DNA of 64,000 bases from Rhodohalobacter mucosus (GTDB taxonomy: Bacteria; Bacteroidota; Rhodothermia; Balneolales; Balneolaceae): NCBI RefSeq assembly GCF_003150675.1, contig NZ_QGGB01000003.1, positions 1 to 64,000 of the forward strand, read 5' to 3'. Below, in pieces: positions 15,315 to 23,888 of the stretch. The notes under the pieces are model-generated. The model was given only the letters and a program-made list of their open reading frames with translations, searched no databases and was not told the DNA's origin. Numbering within the stretch: position 1 is the first letter of the stretch; each line of letters begins with the position of its first letter. The position numbers were made by a program, and so were the translations under genes.

Positions 15315-16058
15315 TCAGAACATCTGACCCTTCGACACCGCTAGCGCTGCGCCGATGATTCCGGCGTGATTTCGGCTTTTGGCGGGCACAATCTCCGTCT
15401 GCAGGTCCAGATGGCGCTCAATTTTTTTGAATTTTTTGCTTACGCCGCCGCCCATAATAATGAGGTCGGGCCAGAAAAGCAGTTCAACCAGCTGCAGGTA
15501 CTCGTTCACCCGGCGTCCCCACTTTTTCCAGCTCAGGTCTTCCTTTTTACGTACAGAGTTGGCGGCGTAATCTTCGGCCGGACCCCCGTACATCGGGATG
15601 TGTCCCAGCTCCGTGTTGGGAACCAGCTGCTGATTGTGAAAAACCGCGGTTCCGATGCCCGTTCCGAATGCGGCCATAAAGACGGTTCCATACCGGCCTT
15701 TGCCCGCACCGAACTCCAGCTCCGCAAACCCCGCGGCGTCAACGTCGTTAAGCAGATGGGTGCGGCAGCCGGTCTCTTTCTCAATCCGGGCAGAGGCGTT
15801 TACCCCGATCCAGGATTTGTCAATGTTGGAGGCCGTTTTTACAATCTCGTTTTTCACCGCAGCCGGGAAACCGCAGCCAACGGGGCCCTTCCACTCAAAA
15901 TGCCGGATAATGGCTTCAATGGTTTCAATAACGGCCTCCGGGGTGGCCGGCTTCGGGGTGGGGATACGGTACCGGTCGGTAACCAGCTTTCCTTTTTTTG
16001 TATCGACAATCGCTCCCTTTATCCCGGACCCGCCTACATCAATTCCTAAAATATTCAT
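15315..16058 (-). CDS. ppgK: Polyphosphate glucokinase, ROK family
   Basis: 247-residue sugar kinase that phosphorylates glucose with polyphosphate and/or ATP, feeding glycolysis. It has the ROK phosphate-binding start ILGIDVGGSGIKGAIVD, the catalytic Asp in LLNDVDAAGFAE, and the sugar/phosphate loop AAFGTGIGTAVF. The GHIPMYGG and EDYAANSVRKKEDLSWKKW stretch is characteristic of PpgK-type enzymes and lacks the Cys-rich zinc site of other ROK proteins. I chose the ATG at 16058 (MNILGID); the frame is open 20 codons further to 16118, but those residues are not family-like. Polyphosphate use is inferred from family resemblance. Confidence 0.86.
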   Translation of the reverse strand: MNILGIDVGGSGIKGAIVDTKKGKLVTDRYRIPTPKPATPEAVIETIEAIIRHFEWKGPVGCGFPAAVKNEIVKTASNIDKSWIGVNASARIEKETGCRTHLLNDVDAAGFAELEFGAGKGRYGTVFMAAFGTGIGTAVFHNQQLVPNTELGHIPMYGGPAEDYAANSVRKKEDLSWKKWGRRVNEYLQLVELLFWPDLIIMGGGVSKKFKKIERHLDLQTEIVPAKSRNHAGIIGAALAVSKGQMF

Positions 16059-16225
16059 ACGGAATGATAGGAAACCTCGCCGTGAAAGTGAAACATGCTG
16101 TTTTGCAATGAGCGACACAAAATGATGAATTGTGAGTTTTCAAATGCTTTAAAAATGTCAACAAATTTGTAGATACCGTTTTTAAAAACTAAAATGGCCT
16201 CTTAAAACAGATAGCCGTAGAAATT

Positions 16226-16939
16226 ATGCTTAGGTTTTTCCGAATCATACGTAAGCAACTCATGGAACAGAATAACATTCGTACGTACCTGCTGTATGCA
16301 ATAGGTGAAATTGCCCTTGTCATGATCGGTATCCTGCTTGCCCTGCAGGTGAATAACTGGAATGAAGAAAGAAAAGCCAGGACATTTGAAAATGAAATCC
16401 TCTCCCTGATTGATCAAAATCTGCAGAACGACTCGGTCCAATTGTCTCGTGAACTATCCAAGGCAAAGCAGGCGATAGAATTGACAGACCGTCTGATCGA
16501 AGAGGTGGATCAGGAAAACTACAGCGATAGCCTGAATTACTGGATGGGCAAGATCATTTCATTTGAACGGTTCAAATCACAGACCAGCGCTTTTGAGGTG
16601 CTAAAGGCGAGGGGGATAGAAACCGTAACCAATAAAGAGCTGCAGCTCACCCTGATATCCTATTACGATGAAAACATCTTTGGTGTATATCAAAGCCTTA
16701 CGGACGTAGAAAAATCATTTAATCAGGATTGGGTGCCCGTAATAAAAGAGAAATTTTCTGACTTTAAATGGCGTGACTATCACCAGCCCACAGACCCCGA
16801 AAATTTCTTTGAAGATCCTTCTACAATCGTGCTTTTCAGAATCTATCAGGATAATCGGGAGGCCGGTTTGGATAAGCTGGAAGATGCTCTTGTGAAAAAT
16901 GCTGAAATCAGGGAATTGATAAAAAACCGGCTCCAATAA
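16226..16939 (+). CDS. DUF6090-type membrane protein, first of the tandem array
   Basis: 237 residues of unknown function. N-terminal module MLRFFRIIRKQLMEQNNIRT, then membrane helix ~21-44 with IGEIALVMIGILLALQVNNW and NEER. The C-terminal ~185 residues are predicted alpha-helical and acidic and show no motif I recognise; SFERFKSQTSAFEVLKARGI in the middle is echoed in other copies (AFELLKERGF at 8771), suggesting a common core outside the membrane. It is the first of five genes on one strand with gaps of 65, 2, 3 and 5 bp, so probably one transcript. Confidence 0.83.
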   Translation: MLRFFRIIRKQLMEQNNIRTYLLYAIGEIALVMIGILLALQVNNWNEERKARTFENEILSLIDQNLQNDSVQLSRELSKAKQAIELTDRLIEEVDQENYSDSLNYWMGKIISFERFKSQTSAFEVLKARGIETVTNKELQLTLISYYDENIFGVYQSLTDVEKSFNQDWVPVIKEKFSDFKWRDYHQPTDPENFFEDPSTIVLFRIYQDNREAGLDKLEDALVKNAEIRELIKNRLQ

Positions 16940-17004
16940 TCATTAATCCTGAATAAGCGATACGATACTTTCAGGAAAAAAGATCGAATCACTAAAGAAC
17001 AGTC

Positions 17005-18075
17005 ATGCTCCGCTTCTTCCGTCACATACGAAAACAGCTTATGGAACAGAATAAAGTCCGAACGTACATTTTCTACGCCATCGGCGAAATTTTGCTGGTG
17101 GTGATTGGAATCCTGATTGCGCTCCAGGTGAACAACTGGAATGAGCAGAGTAAACTGGATACCAAGTTTAAATCTACCATCGAGAAGGTTTACAATGATT
17201 TACTACTTGAAGAGGCAATCATAAAATACAGGCTGGACTACTTTGGTGAACAGATATCAATGATGGATACCTTATTGAGTTCCCCGGATTATTACAGGAG
17301 AGAAGAGTTGCCCGGACGATTACTGTTTGTTGACTTACCAAGGACTCCCTCGGGACTAGCTCCCCAAAATGCAGAGTTCAACATGAGTTTACTTGATTAT
17401 TCAGAGTTAAATGTTGAACAGTCAAAATTGGCAAATAAGATCTTTAATTATGGATTAACAGCTTCTAACCAGTTTAATGTTGATCCGGGGATTCTGGAAA
17501 CACCTATCGAGGATTTGATGATCTCATACAACATTCCAACACCGCCTTTATCCCCTGCACTGAATGATTATCAATCAGATGTTTACAGGGCCCATTTTAC
17601 AAATTCACACTTTGATCGGGCTTACCAACTACTAAACTCAAATGAGTTAAAAACTACATTGACTACACAAAGGGTGATGAGAATAGGAGCACTCGTCGGG
17701 TTGACGAATGCAAGGGATGAAAATATTTCATTGAGAAATGCAATTCGCGACTATTTTCCGGATGTGAGCTTTATACACCAGGATATCGGCATTGTTGGAA
17801 GTGCATTACCTGCAGGCTGGGAACCGGCAAATAAACTTTCCCTTACAGCTGACCCGGATGATGGATTCATATTTCAAGGAATATTTTCATTTGAGGATGG
17901 TGAAATTAAGTTTGTGGCAAATGATACGTGGGTTGCAAACTGGGGTGCTACTCCCGCAGGTGACAGGTCCCTGGCTGCAAACGGACAGAATATCTCTGTA
18001 GGAGAGGGTACTTACAGAGTGGTTGTGAATTTTGATACAAACAGGTATTCAATCACTCCATTTGAGGATGAATAG
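17005..18075 (+). CDS. DUF6090 N-terminus with a SusE/SusF-like C-terminal domain
   Basis: 356 residues, about 110 longer than its siblings. Residues 1-50 are the standard DUF6090 module (MLRFFRHIRKQLMEQNKVRT; helix with IGEILLVVIGILIALQVNNW). Residues ~55-265 are helical and divergent. The last ~90 look like the C-terminal starch-binding-type domain of SusE/SusF lipoproteins: GIFSFEDGEIKFVANDTWVANWG, broken by short gaps, then a Gly/Asn turn (GQNISVGEGTYRVVVNF) and a terminal strand (NRYSITPF). In SusE/F this domain binds glycans at the cell surface; here its ligand is unknown. The gene ends 2 bp before the next array member. Confidence 0.8.
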   Translation: MLRFFRHIRKQLMEQNKVRTYIFYAIGEILLVVIGILIALQVNNWNEQSKLDTKFKSTIEKVYNDLLLEEAIIKYRLDYFGEQISMMDTLLSSPDYYRREELPGRLLFVDLPRTPSGLAPQNAEFNMSLLDYSELNVEQSKLANKIFNYGLTASNQFNVDPGILETPIEDLMISYNIPTPPLSPALNDYQSDVYRAHFTNSHFDRAYQLLNSNELKTTLTTQRVMRIGALVGLTNARDENISLRNAIRDYFPDVSFIHQDIGIVGSALPAGWEPANKLSLTADPDDGFIFQGIFSFEDGEIKFVANDTWVANWGATPAGDRSLAANGQNISVGEGTYRVVVNFDTNRYSITPFEDE

Positions 18076-18077
18076 TT

Positions 18078-18827
18078 ATGCTCCGTTTCTTCCGCCACAT
18101 TCGAAAACAGCTTATGGAACAGAATAAAGTTCGAACGTACATTTTTTACGCTATCGGCGAAATTTTGCTGGTGGTAATCGGAATTCTTATCGCCCTGCAG
18201 GTAAACAACTGGAATGAAGAACGTAAACTGGCAAATGAGGAGCAGATTATATTAAATGCCCTCTATGAAGAGATCAGCAGCAACCAGCAGATTTTCAAGG
18301 GTGCAATTACCCGGGCAGAGAATGTCCAAAAGTCGATCTATTCCATTCTGAGTTACACAGGCCCCGGCACTCCGGAGCTTACCAAAGAAAGATCCGACAG
18401 CCTGATTCAAACTCTCGACGCTGTGATTACGGCAGAGGTGAATCAGGGGATTCTGAATGATTTGATGGTGACCGGACGCATTCACCTCATACAAAATGAT
18501 TCGCTCAAACATCAGCTAACGTCCTGGGTACCTCTTTATCAGGATGAAGTGCTGGAGCCGGAAACCAGCATTCTGCACTCCGTGCAAAATATCATCATCC
18601 CGTTTTTGGTGGAACATTACTCTATGGCAACCGAAGGATTCAATCGTCACTCAGGTTATGAAACCAGATTCAGTCATGATTACAGGAAGATTTATCAGCT
18701 CATTGAATTCGAAAATATTGTCCTGTTCAAGGAGATCGACTATTACGTTCTCATCAATAGCTATAAAACCATGATTGCCTATAACGAAGGTTTGCTTGAG
18801 CACATCCGTCTTGAAAGAAAACGCTAG
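18078..18827 (+). CDS. DUF6090-type membrane protein, third of the array
   Basis: 249 residues. The first ~50 residues are essentially identical to the genes at 17005 and 18831 (MLRFFRHIRKQLMEQNKVRT, one membrane helix, NNWNEERK), yet the DNA differs at many third codon positions, so the peptide rather than the DNA is being kept. Beyond residue ~55 there is no obvious similarity to its neighbours except general helical, acidic character; LNDLMVTGRIHLIQNDSLKHQL echoes the GxIxLxxDxxLR core in other copies. Function unknown. Gaps of 2 and 3 bp to the neighbours imply co-transcription. Confidence 0.83.
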   Translation: MLRFFRHIRKQLMEQNKVRTYIFYAIGEILLVVIGILIALQVNNWNEERKLANEEQIILNALYEEISSNQQIFKGAITRAENVQKSIYSILSYTGPGTPELTKERSDSLIQTLDAVITAEVNQGILNDLMVTGRIHLIQNDSLKHQLTSWVPLYQDEVLEPETSILHSVQNIIIPFLVEHYSMATEGFNRHSGYETRFSHDYRKIYQLIEFENIVLFKEIDYYVLINSYKTMIAYNEGLLEHIRLERKR

Positions 18828-18830
18828 ATC

Positions 18831-19568
18831 ATGCTCCGCTTCTTCCGTCACATACGAAAACAGCTTATGGAACAGAATAAAGTCCGAACGTACATTTTTT
18901 ACGCCATTGGCGAAATTTTACTGGTGGTAATCGGAATCCTGATCGCCCTTCAGGTGAATAACTGGAATGTTGAACGCCAAAATACGGTCAATGAAGAGTT
19001 TTATCTGGAAAAGATAGAAGCCTCACTCCGGTCTGATTCTCTCAGGCTCATTCAGACCATTGATCTTGGAAATACGATGCTGGCTATGATCGACTCGGCA
19101 GAGATCATGATGGATGCCCCTGAAGCCTATGAAGCCGTGAATTTTAGAGCTAAGCTGCTTGCATTGGCCTGGCAGAATGAATTCAGAGCATCCCGGTCGG
19201 TTTTTGACAATCTCAATGCTACCGGAGAAATTAAATTACTTAAAGATCAATCGTTTGTGGATGATTTATACATCTACTACAATACCGGTACAGACATTGG
19301 GATGAAAGAATATGCCCGCAGGGAGATCACTCCGTATCTGATGCGGTTTGATGAGATCAGGTATGAAGACTTCGGAAATTTATCCATCCCCATACCTGAA
19401 CTAAATAATTACAGACTGGAAGGCAGACCTATAGAGGACTATAGAAATGACGCGTACATTAATAATGCACTAAAGCTCAAAAGGGTGCAGATTATTAATC
19501 AGAATGCTGCATTTTACCGTTTGCTTGATCTTATAAACGGTGCCATGAAAAAATTAAACGACAGATAA
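18831..19568 (+). CDS. DUF6090-type membrane protein, fourth of the array
   Basis: 245 residues with the same constant N-terminal module and membrane helix as the previous two genes. The variable part contains FDNLNATGEIKLLKDQSFVDDL, again the short Gly-hydrophobic-Leu/Asp core seen across the family, and a C-terminal helical stretch rich in Asn, Lys and Arg. No signal peptidase site, enzyme motif or known domain was recognised. It begins 3 bp after the previous stop. Confidence 0.83.
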   Translation: MLRFFRHIRKQLMEQNKVRTYIFYAIGEILLVVIGILIALQVNNWNVERQNTVNEEFYLEKIEASLRSDSLRLIQTIDLGNTMLAMIDSAEIMMDAPEAYEAVNFRAKLLALAWQNEFRASRSVFDNLNATGEIKLLKDQSFVDDLYIYYNTGTDIGMKEYARREITPYLMRFDEIRYEDFGNLSIPIPELNNYRLEGRPIEDYRNDAYINNALKLKRVQIINQNAAFYRLLDLINGAMKKLNDR

Positions 19569-19573
19569 TAGCA

Positions 19574-20353
19574 TTGCTTCGCTTTTTCCGACATATCCGA
19601 AAATCGCTCATGGAACAGAAAAAAGTCCGTACCTATATGTTGTATGCAGTGGGTGAAATTTTGCTGGTTGTGATTGGTATCCTGATTGCTCTGCAGGTGA
19701 ACAACTGGAATGAGGAGCGCCTGCGGCTGGCCGATGAGCGGGAAGTACTCCAGAATGTTAAGACGGACTTTCAGGATGCTATTCAGGAGCTTAGTTATCT
19801 GAACAGCCTTCGAAAGTCGATGAATGAGATCATTGACGATTTTGTAAAAGACGGACCTTTTCCTGACGAGAGGTTTTCAGAATCGGAGCTGGACAGTATG
19901 TTTGCTATCCTGCAGTATGCGCCAACATTCAACAATCAATCCGGGTCACTGGATGTGCTTCTGAACTCCGGCCGAATCAACCTAGTGCGGGATGATTCGC
20001 TTCGCGCCATGCTGCTGAACTGGCCGGGACTGGTGCAGGATATGGTGGAGGGAGAGATAAGCCAGGTAGAGTTTCAAACGGATAGTTACATCCCCAAAGT
20101 TTTAGAATACTTGTCTCTCAATCGTATCTATAAACATTTTAAGATGACTTTACTGGGAGATGTGCCGATGGATAGATTTGATCGGAAGACCCGGACGGAA
20201 CCGGATTATTCCGGTCTGTTTCGGGATCCGGAATTTGAGAACATTTTGATAAATCGTGAATTTTTTCTCCAAATAGCCCTCGAAGAAACCGAAACGGTGA
20301 TTCAAACGGCCAACCGGATTATTGCACGCATTGATCAGCACACCGGGAGTTAA
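19574..20353 (+). CDS. DUF6090-type membrane protein, fifth of the array (TTG start)
   Basis: 259 residues. The start codon is TTG at 19574; the N-terminus (LRFFRHIRKSLMEQKKVRT, TTG read as Met) aligns without gap to its siblings, so this start is secure. Membrane helix ~22-44, then NNWNEER. The C-terminal part carries SLDVLLNSGRINLVRDDSLRAML, close to the same segment in the distant copy at 52357 (NLINSGNLNLISNKELRDL), so these two share more than the N-terminus. Last gene of the array; a 140-bp gap follows. Confidence 0.83.
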   Translation: MLRFFRHIRKSLMEQKKVRTYMLYAVGEILLVVIGILIALQVNNWNEERLRLADEREVLQNVKTDFQDAIQELSYLNSLRKSMNEIIDDFVKDGPFPDERFSESELDSMFAILQYAPTFNNQSGSLDVLLNSGRINLVRDDSLRAMLLNWPGLVQDMVEGEISQVEFQTDSYIPKVLEYLSLNRIYKHFKMTLLGDVPMDRFDRKTRTEPDYSGLFRDPEFENILINREFFLQIALEETETVIQTANRIIARIDQHTGS

Positions 20354-20494
20354 GCCTATGCGGTCAATAGAAAGTTTTGAAAAAATAATACGTACCTTGC
20401 AAAAGAATCGACGTGCGACAGGTTTTTAATATGACTTAACCGTTTGAATGTCAGCAGGTTAAAAAATTATTCATATTCCCGGAAAACACAGCCA

Positions 20495-20614
20495 ATGGAT
20501 ACCTTCGACATCGTCACGGTGATTGCCATCATCCTCTTTGCACGGCTTGGTATGAGACTGCTCTTCAAATATTTTGAGGCCGCCAAAAAAGAAGAAAAAC
20601 CCGATGAAAAATGA
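20495..20614 (+). CDS. Small single-helix membrane protein, 39 residues
   Basis: A short open frame: MDTFDIVTVIAIILFARLGM, then RLLFKYFEAAKKEEKPDEK. It has one hydrophobic helix followed by a basic then Lys/Glu-rich tail, the pattern of many real small membrane proteins. It lies 141 bp after the DUF6090 array on the same strand and converges on the sugar porter gene. It is conserved-looking in composition, but I have no homologue evidence. Function unknown. Confidence 0.5.
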   Translation: MDTFDIVTVIAIILFARLGMRLLFKYFEAAKKEEKPDEK

Positions 20615-20665
20615 CCCGGTGTCGGTCAGTGACTGATTAAATCACCGGTTCGCCAGCTTACCAAC

Positions 20666-22222
20666 TCATTTCGCAAGGTAGATTTCGAGCTCCTCCAGTG
20701 ATTTACCCTTCGTTTCCGGAACCACAAAGATGATAAACAGAAGTCCTGCAGCAGCAAACACGCCATAGATCAAAAAGGTGAGCGAACTGCCGAAATTGGC
20801 CAGCTCCCAGGGAAACACCAGTTGTACGCCGAAGCTGATTGCCGAATTGATTACCCCAACGAACGAAATGGCCAGCCCGCGTATATAGTTGGGAAAAATC
20901 TCTGAAAAGAGTACCCACATAATGGGTCCGAGTGAAATGGCAAACGATGCCACAAATCCCAGGATACAGATCAGAATAAGCGTTGCGTTGATGTCGGCAG
21001 CGGTTGTGATGAGCTGGGATTCGTATGTCTGCGCAACGTCTTCGCCCAGCGTCTCGGAGAGTGCGCGTTTATAGTCCAGGTCGTTGTCGTACACGGTACC
21101 GACCATGGCACTCAGCTGCTGCTGGTTGATCTCGGCGGGCAGCTCGGTAACCGTGTCCGGCTGCAGGGTATAGGTGGCGTTATTGAATTCATAGGAGAGT
21201 AAAAACATGCAGAGCGCAATTCCACTCACGCCGAATATGAGCAGTGGTTTCCGGCCCACTTTATCGATGAACAGGATGGCAAGTACGGTAAACACCAGGT
21301 TGGTCAAACCCACCAGGATGGCCTGCACGAACGAGGCGTCCGTACCGATTCCCGTCTGTTCAAAAATCATGGGTGCATAAAAGAAGACCGCATTGATGCC
21401 GGTGATCTGCTGCAGAATCCCAATCACCACGCCTACAAGCAGCACAAGCTTCAGGGCCGGCTTAAAAAGGTCAGTTAACGTTCTCTTTTTGAGATCTTTT
21501 TCCGCTTCAAAACTTTTTTTCACGGCAGAGAACACTTCCTGCGCCGTCTCTTTCGGGTTGATCTTGCTCAGAATGGAGAGAGCATAATCGTACTCCTCTT
21601 TCATAATGAGCCAGCGCGGACTGTTGGGCACAAAGAAGAGACCGATAAAGTAGAGCACGGCCGGTATGGTTTCAAGGCCCAGCATCCAGCGCCAGTTGTA
21701 GGTATCAAACTGCAGAGCCTGTGCCCAGGCCATATCCGACTGGCCCAGCTGAAGGACCATATAGTTGGTAAAAAAAGCAACCGAGATGCCCAGTACGATA
21801 TTAAGCTGGTTGATGGAGACCAGGCTGCCGCGAATCTTCGGGGGTGCCATCTCCGCGATATACATGGGGGCGATAATCAGGGAAGCGCCCACGCCCAGGC
21901 CGCCGATCATGCGTGCGATCACCAGTACGATAAAGGAAGGCGCCAGTGCCGAACCGATTGCCGAAATGGTGTAAAGAATGGCTGCAATGCTCAAGACACG
22001 TTTCCGTCCGATTTTGTCACTTAGGGGACCTGCTACCAGCATAGAGAGTGTAGCCGTAAGCGTCAGGGAGGCAACGGCCCACCCAAGCTCAATTTTGGAC
22101 AGGTCAAATTCGATCTCGATAAACCTGTTGACACCTGAAATAACGGATGCATCGAAGCCCATCAGGAATCCGCCCAGGGCTACCACCATCGACACCACAA
22201 AGATATATTTGTTTTTTCCCAT
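20666..22222 (-). CDS. Sugar porter family MFS transporter (proton/sugar symporter type)
   Basis: 518-residue inner-membrane symporter of the sugar porter family. Family signatures are present: GFDASVISGVN in helix 1, DKIGRKRVL between helices 2 and 3, the PNSPRWLIMKEEYDYAL motif after helix 6, QQITGINAVFFYAPMIFEQTG in helix 7, DKVGRKPLL, and the terminal PETKGKSLEELE. An extended ~65-residue hydrophilic loop (TYTLQPDTVTEL... to SQLITTAADINATL) lies between helices 9 and 10, as in XylE-like symporters but longer. Hexose or pentose uptake is likely; the exact sugar is not readable. It is transcribed divergently from the DUF6090 gene at 22397. Confidence 0.9.
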   Translation of the reverse strand: MGKNKYIFVVSMVVALGGFLMGFDASVISGVNRFIEIEFDLSKIELGWAVASLTLTATLSMLVAGPLSDKIGRKRVLSIAAILYTISAIGSALAPSFIVLVIARMIGGLGVGASLIIAPMYIAEMAPPKIRGSLVSINQLNIVLGISVAFFTNYMVLQLGQSDMAWAQALQFDTYNWRWMLGLETIPAVLYFIGLFFVPNSPRWLIMKEEYDYALSILSKINPKETAQEVFSAVKKSFEAEKDLKKRTLTDLFKPALKLVLLVGVVIGILQQITGINAVFFYAPMIFEQTGIGTDASFVQAILVGLTNLVFTVLAILFIDKVGRKPLLIFGVSGIALCMFLLSYEFNNATYTLQPDTVTELPAEINQQQLSAMVGTVYDNDLDYKRALSETLGEDVAQTYESQLITTAADINATLILICILGFVASFAISLGPIMWVLFSEIFPNYIRGLAISFVGVINSAISFGVQLVFPWELANFGSSLTFLIYGVFAAAGLLFIIFVVPETKGKSLEELEIYLAK

Positions 22223-22396
22223 GATATCTGATTTTAGTCTGTCTCGTATGAATCACATCAGCACGCAATGTAGATGAAAATAATGAGGTGTCGTAAAGAA
22301 ATTTTCCAAACAGATTCATCATAATGGTGCCATAATGAATTGCATCTGAAACAATAAACTGCTTAATTTTTACAATTTCCAAACAGATCAAGCCGG

Positions 22397-23140
22397 ATGA
22401 TTACACTTTTCAGGCGCCTCAGGCAAAAATTTATTGGTGAGGGGAATACAGGTCGTTACATCTTGTATGCAATAGGAGAGATTCTTTTGGTTGTGACCGG
22501 CATACTGATTGCACTTCAGGTAAATAACTGGAATGAAGAGCGCCGTGAGCGAAGCACTGAGTTGCTTTACCTGCAGAGTTTTAAAGAGGATCTTGATCAG
22601 AATATGGCCGAGCTGGACCGTGTAATCGAAAAAACTTCCCGGGTAGCTGTGTATAATGATTCTTTATTAACATTTCTTGTCTCTGCAGAATCGGCATCCC
22701 TCGACCAGGAGCTTTTTTTGAGGCTGCTCGGTGAAAGTGCGGGATACACCATTTTCCAGAGCAAAGAGGGTACGATTCAAAGTATTATCGGGTCGGGAGC
22801 TCTCGAAGTAATCCGGGATCCTTTTATCAGGATGAAAATAGCGGTATGGGAAGGGGATTTAAAAAACATAAGGGCCTGGGAGTCGGACAGTAAACGAAGT
22901 TTTGATGAGTATACCGGCTATCTGAAAATGAATCTCCCACGACATCTAATGTTGTTTGACGAGTCTGTAATTGATGATAATGTACTGACTAAACTTCAAA
23001 GCGATACCTTTTTTCTGAATACACTGATGGAGCGTAGTTTTATATCATCATCATTGAATGATCTCTATAAGGAAAAGCGAGAGGAATTGGGCATGCTTTC
23101 CGAGCTTGTGGACAGGGAGATACAAAGTCTGATGGATTAA
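22397..23140 (+). CDS. DUF6090-type membrane protein (MITLF subgroup)
   Basis: 247 residues. N-terminus MITLFRRLRQKFIGEGNTGR, a membrane helix with YAIGEILLVVTGILIALQVN, and NNWNEERRERS. It pairs with the copy at 8771 through the MITLFRR/IGEGN start. The variable part includes SIIGSGALEVIRDPFIRMKI, equivalent in position to the Gly-rich core of other copies. Unlike the tandem array it is a solitary gene, divergent from the sugar porter with 174 bp between them. Function unknown. Confidence 0.82.
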   Translation: MITLFRRLRQKFIGEGNTGRYILYAIGEILLVVTGILIALQVNNWNEERRERSTELLYLQSFKEDLDQNMAELDRVIEKTSRVAVYNDSLLTFLVSAESASLDQELFLRLLGESAGYTIFQSKEGTIQSIIGSGALEVIRDPFIRMKIAVWEGDLKNIRAWESDSKRSFDEYTGYLKMNLPRHLMLFDESVIDDNVLTKLQSDTFFLNTLMERSFISSSLNDLYKEKREELGMLSELVDREIQSLMD

Positions 23141-23205
23141 CTTCGCCCATTTACGTTGCGGGGATCAGCCATTTTTTGAAACAGGCACATGAGGGGAAAA
23201 ACCGG

Positions 23206-23721
23206 TTACCACCCACCGGTTCCGGATTCACCTTTCATGGGGCCGACAATTTCGGATGTGACCCACCCCCCGTAAAATTGCCCGGGTTGAGGCTGTACTC
23301 TCTCACCGTCAACAAAACAGCGTACTTTCCCGGGATAGAATGAGTAGTATCCGTCAATCAACTTAAACCGGCTGCTCGGGTTATGATAAGACCACGCGAC
23401 TTTCCGCAAATTTTGTCCATCAAGGGTGATGTTCCAGTATGTGGCGGAACCTTTCCATTCGCAGAAGGAACTGCCGGACGCTTTCTCGAGAAGATCCTCG
23501 TTTACATCGGCGGGGGGTATGTAAAACGTTGGCGGACTGGCCGTCTCCAGCACGCGAACAGCGCGGTTTGTTTTTGCGATAACGCTGTCGCCTGCTTCCA
23601 CGATAATGGTACGGGAGTCCGGATCGGTTATCGGGGGCCGCGGATAGTCCCAGACCGATTCCTCACCTTCCTCAGGTTCGATGGCAAATGGCGGGCGCTC
23701 GTTACCGGTGTATTTCCACAT
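23206..23721 (-). CDS. DUF427 family protein
   Basis: 171-residue protein of the DUF427 fold, a small beta-barrel-like domain common in bacteria and fungi with no established activity. Characteristic stretches are AVRVLETASPPTFYIPPADV, the CEWKGSATYWN core, and VAWSYHNPSSRFKLIDGYYSFYP towards the end, together one complete DUF427 unit preceded by a ~40-residue N-terminal extension (FAIEPEEGEESVWDYPRPPI). No signal peptide. It is divergent from the ATP-grasp gene. Function unknown. Confidence 0.85.
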   Translation of the reverse strand: MWKYTGNERPPFAIEPEEGEESVWDYPRPPITDPDSRTIIVEAGDSVIAKTNRAVRVLETASPPTFYIPPADVNEDLLEKASGSSFCEWKGSATYWNITLDGQNLRKVAWSYHNPSSRFKLIDGYYSFYPGKVRCFVDGERVQPQPGQFYGGWVTSEIVGPMKGESGTGGW

Positions 23722-23888
23722 AGCTGGCGGATGGTTGTGTTTGAGTAAAAGTAGTCGCTGTTGATTTCACTTATAAAACCAATAGGGGATCTGCTCAGTT
23801 CACTTTCGTGCCTGTCCATGATCAATTAAATGGATATATTCACCAGAACGCTGACCAATCTGCACCCGAAACCCCACAAGGATACCCC

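Noticed and set aside
15366-16049. 227-codon plus-strand frame opposite the polyphosphate glucokinase
   Set aside because: The minus strand encodes a complete ROK kinase; the antisense frame has no recognisable feature.
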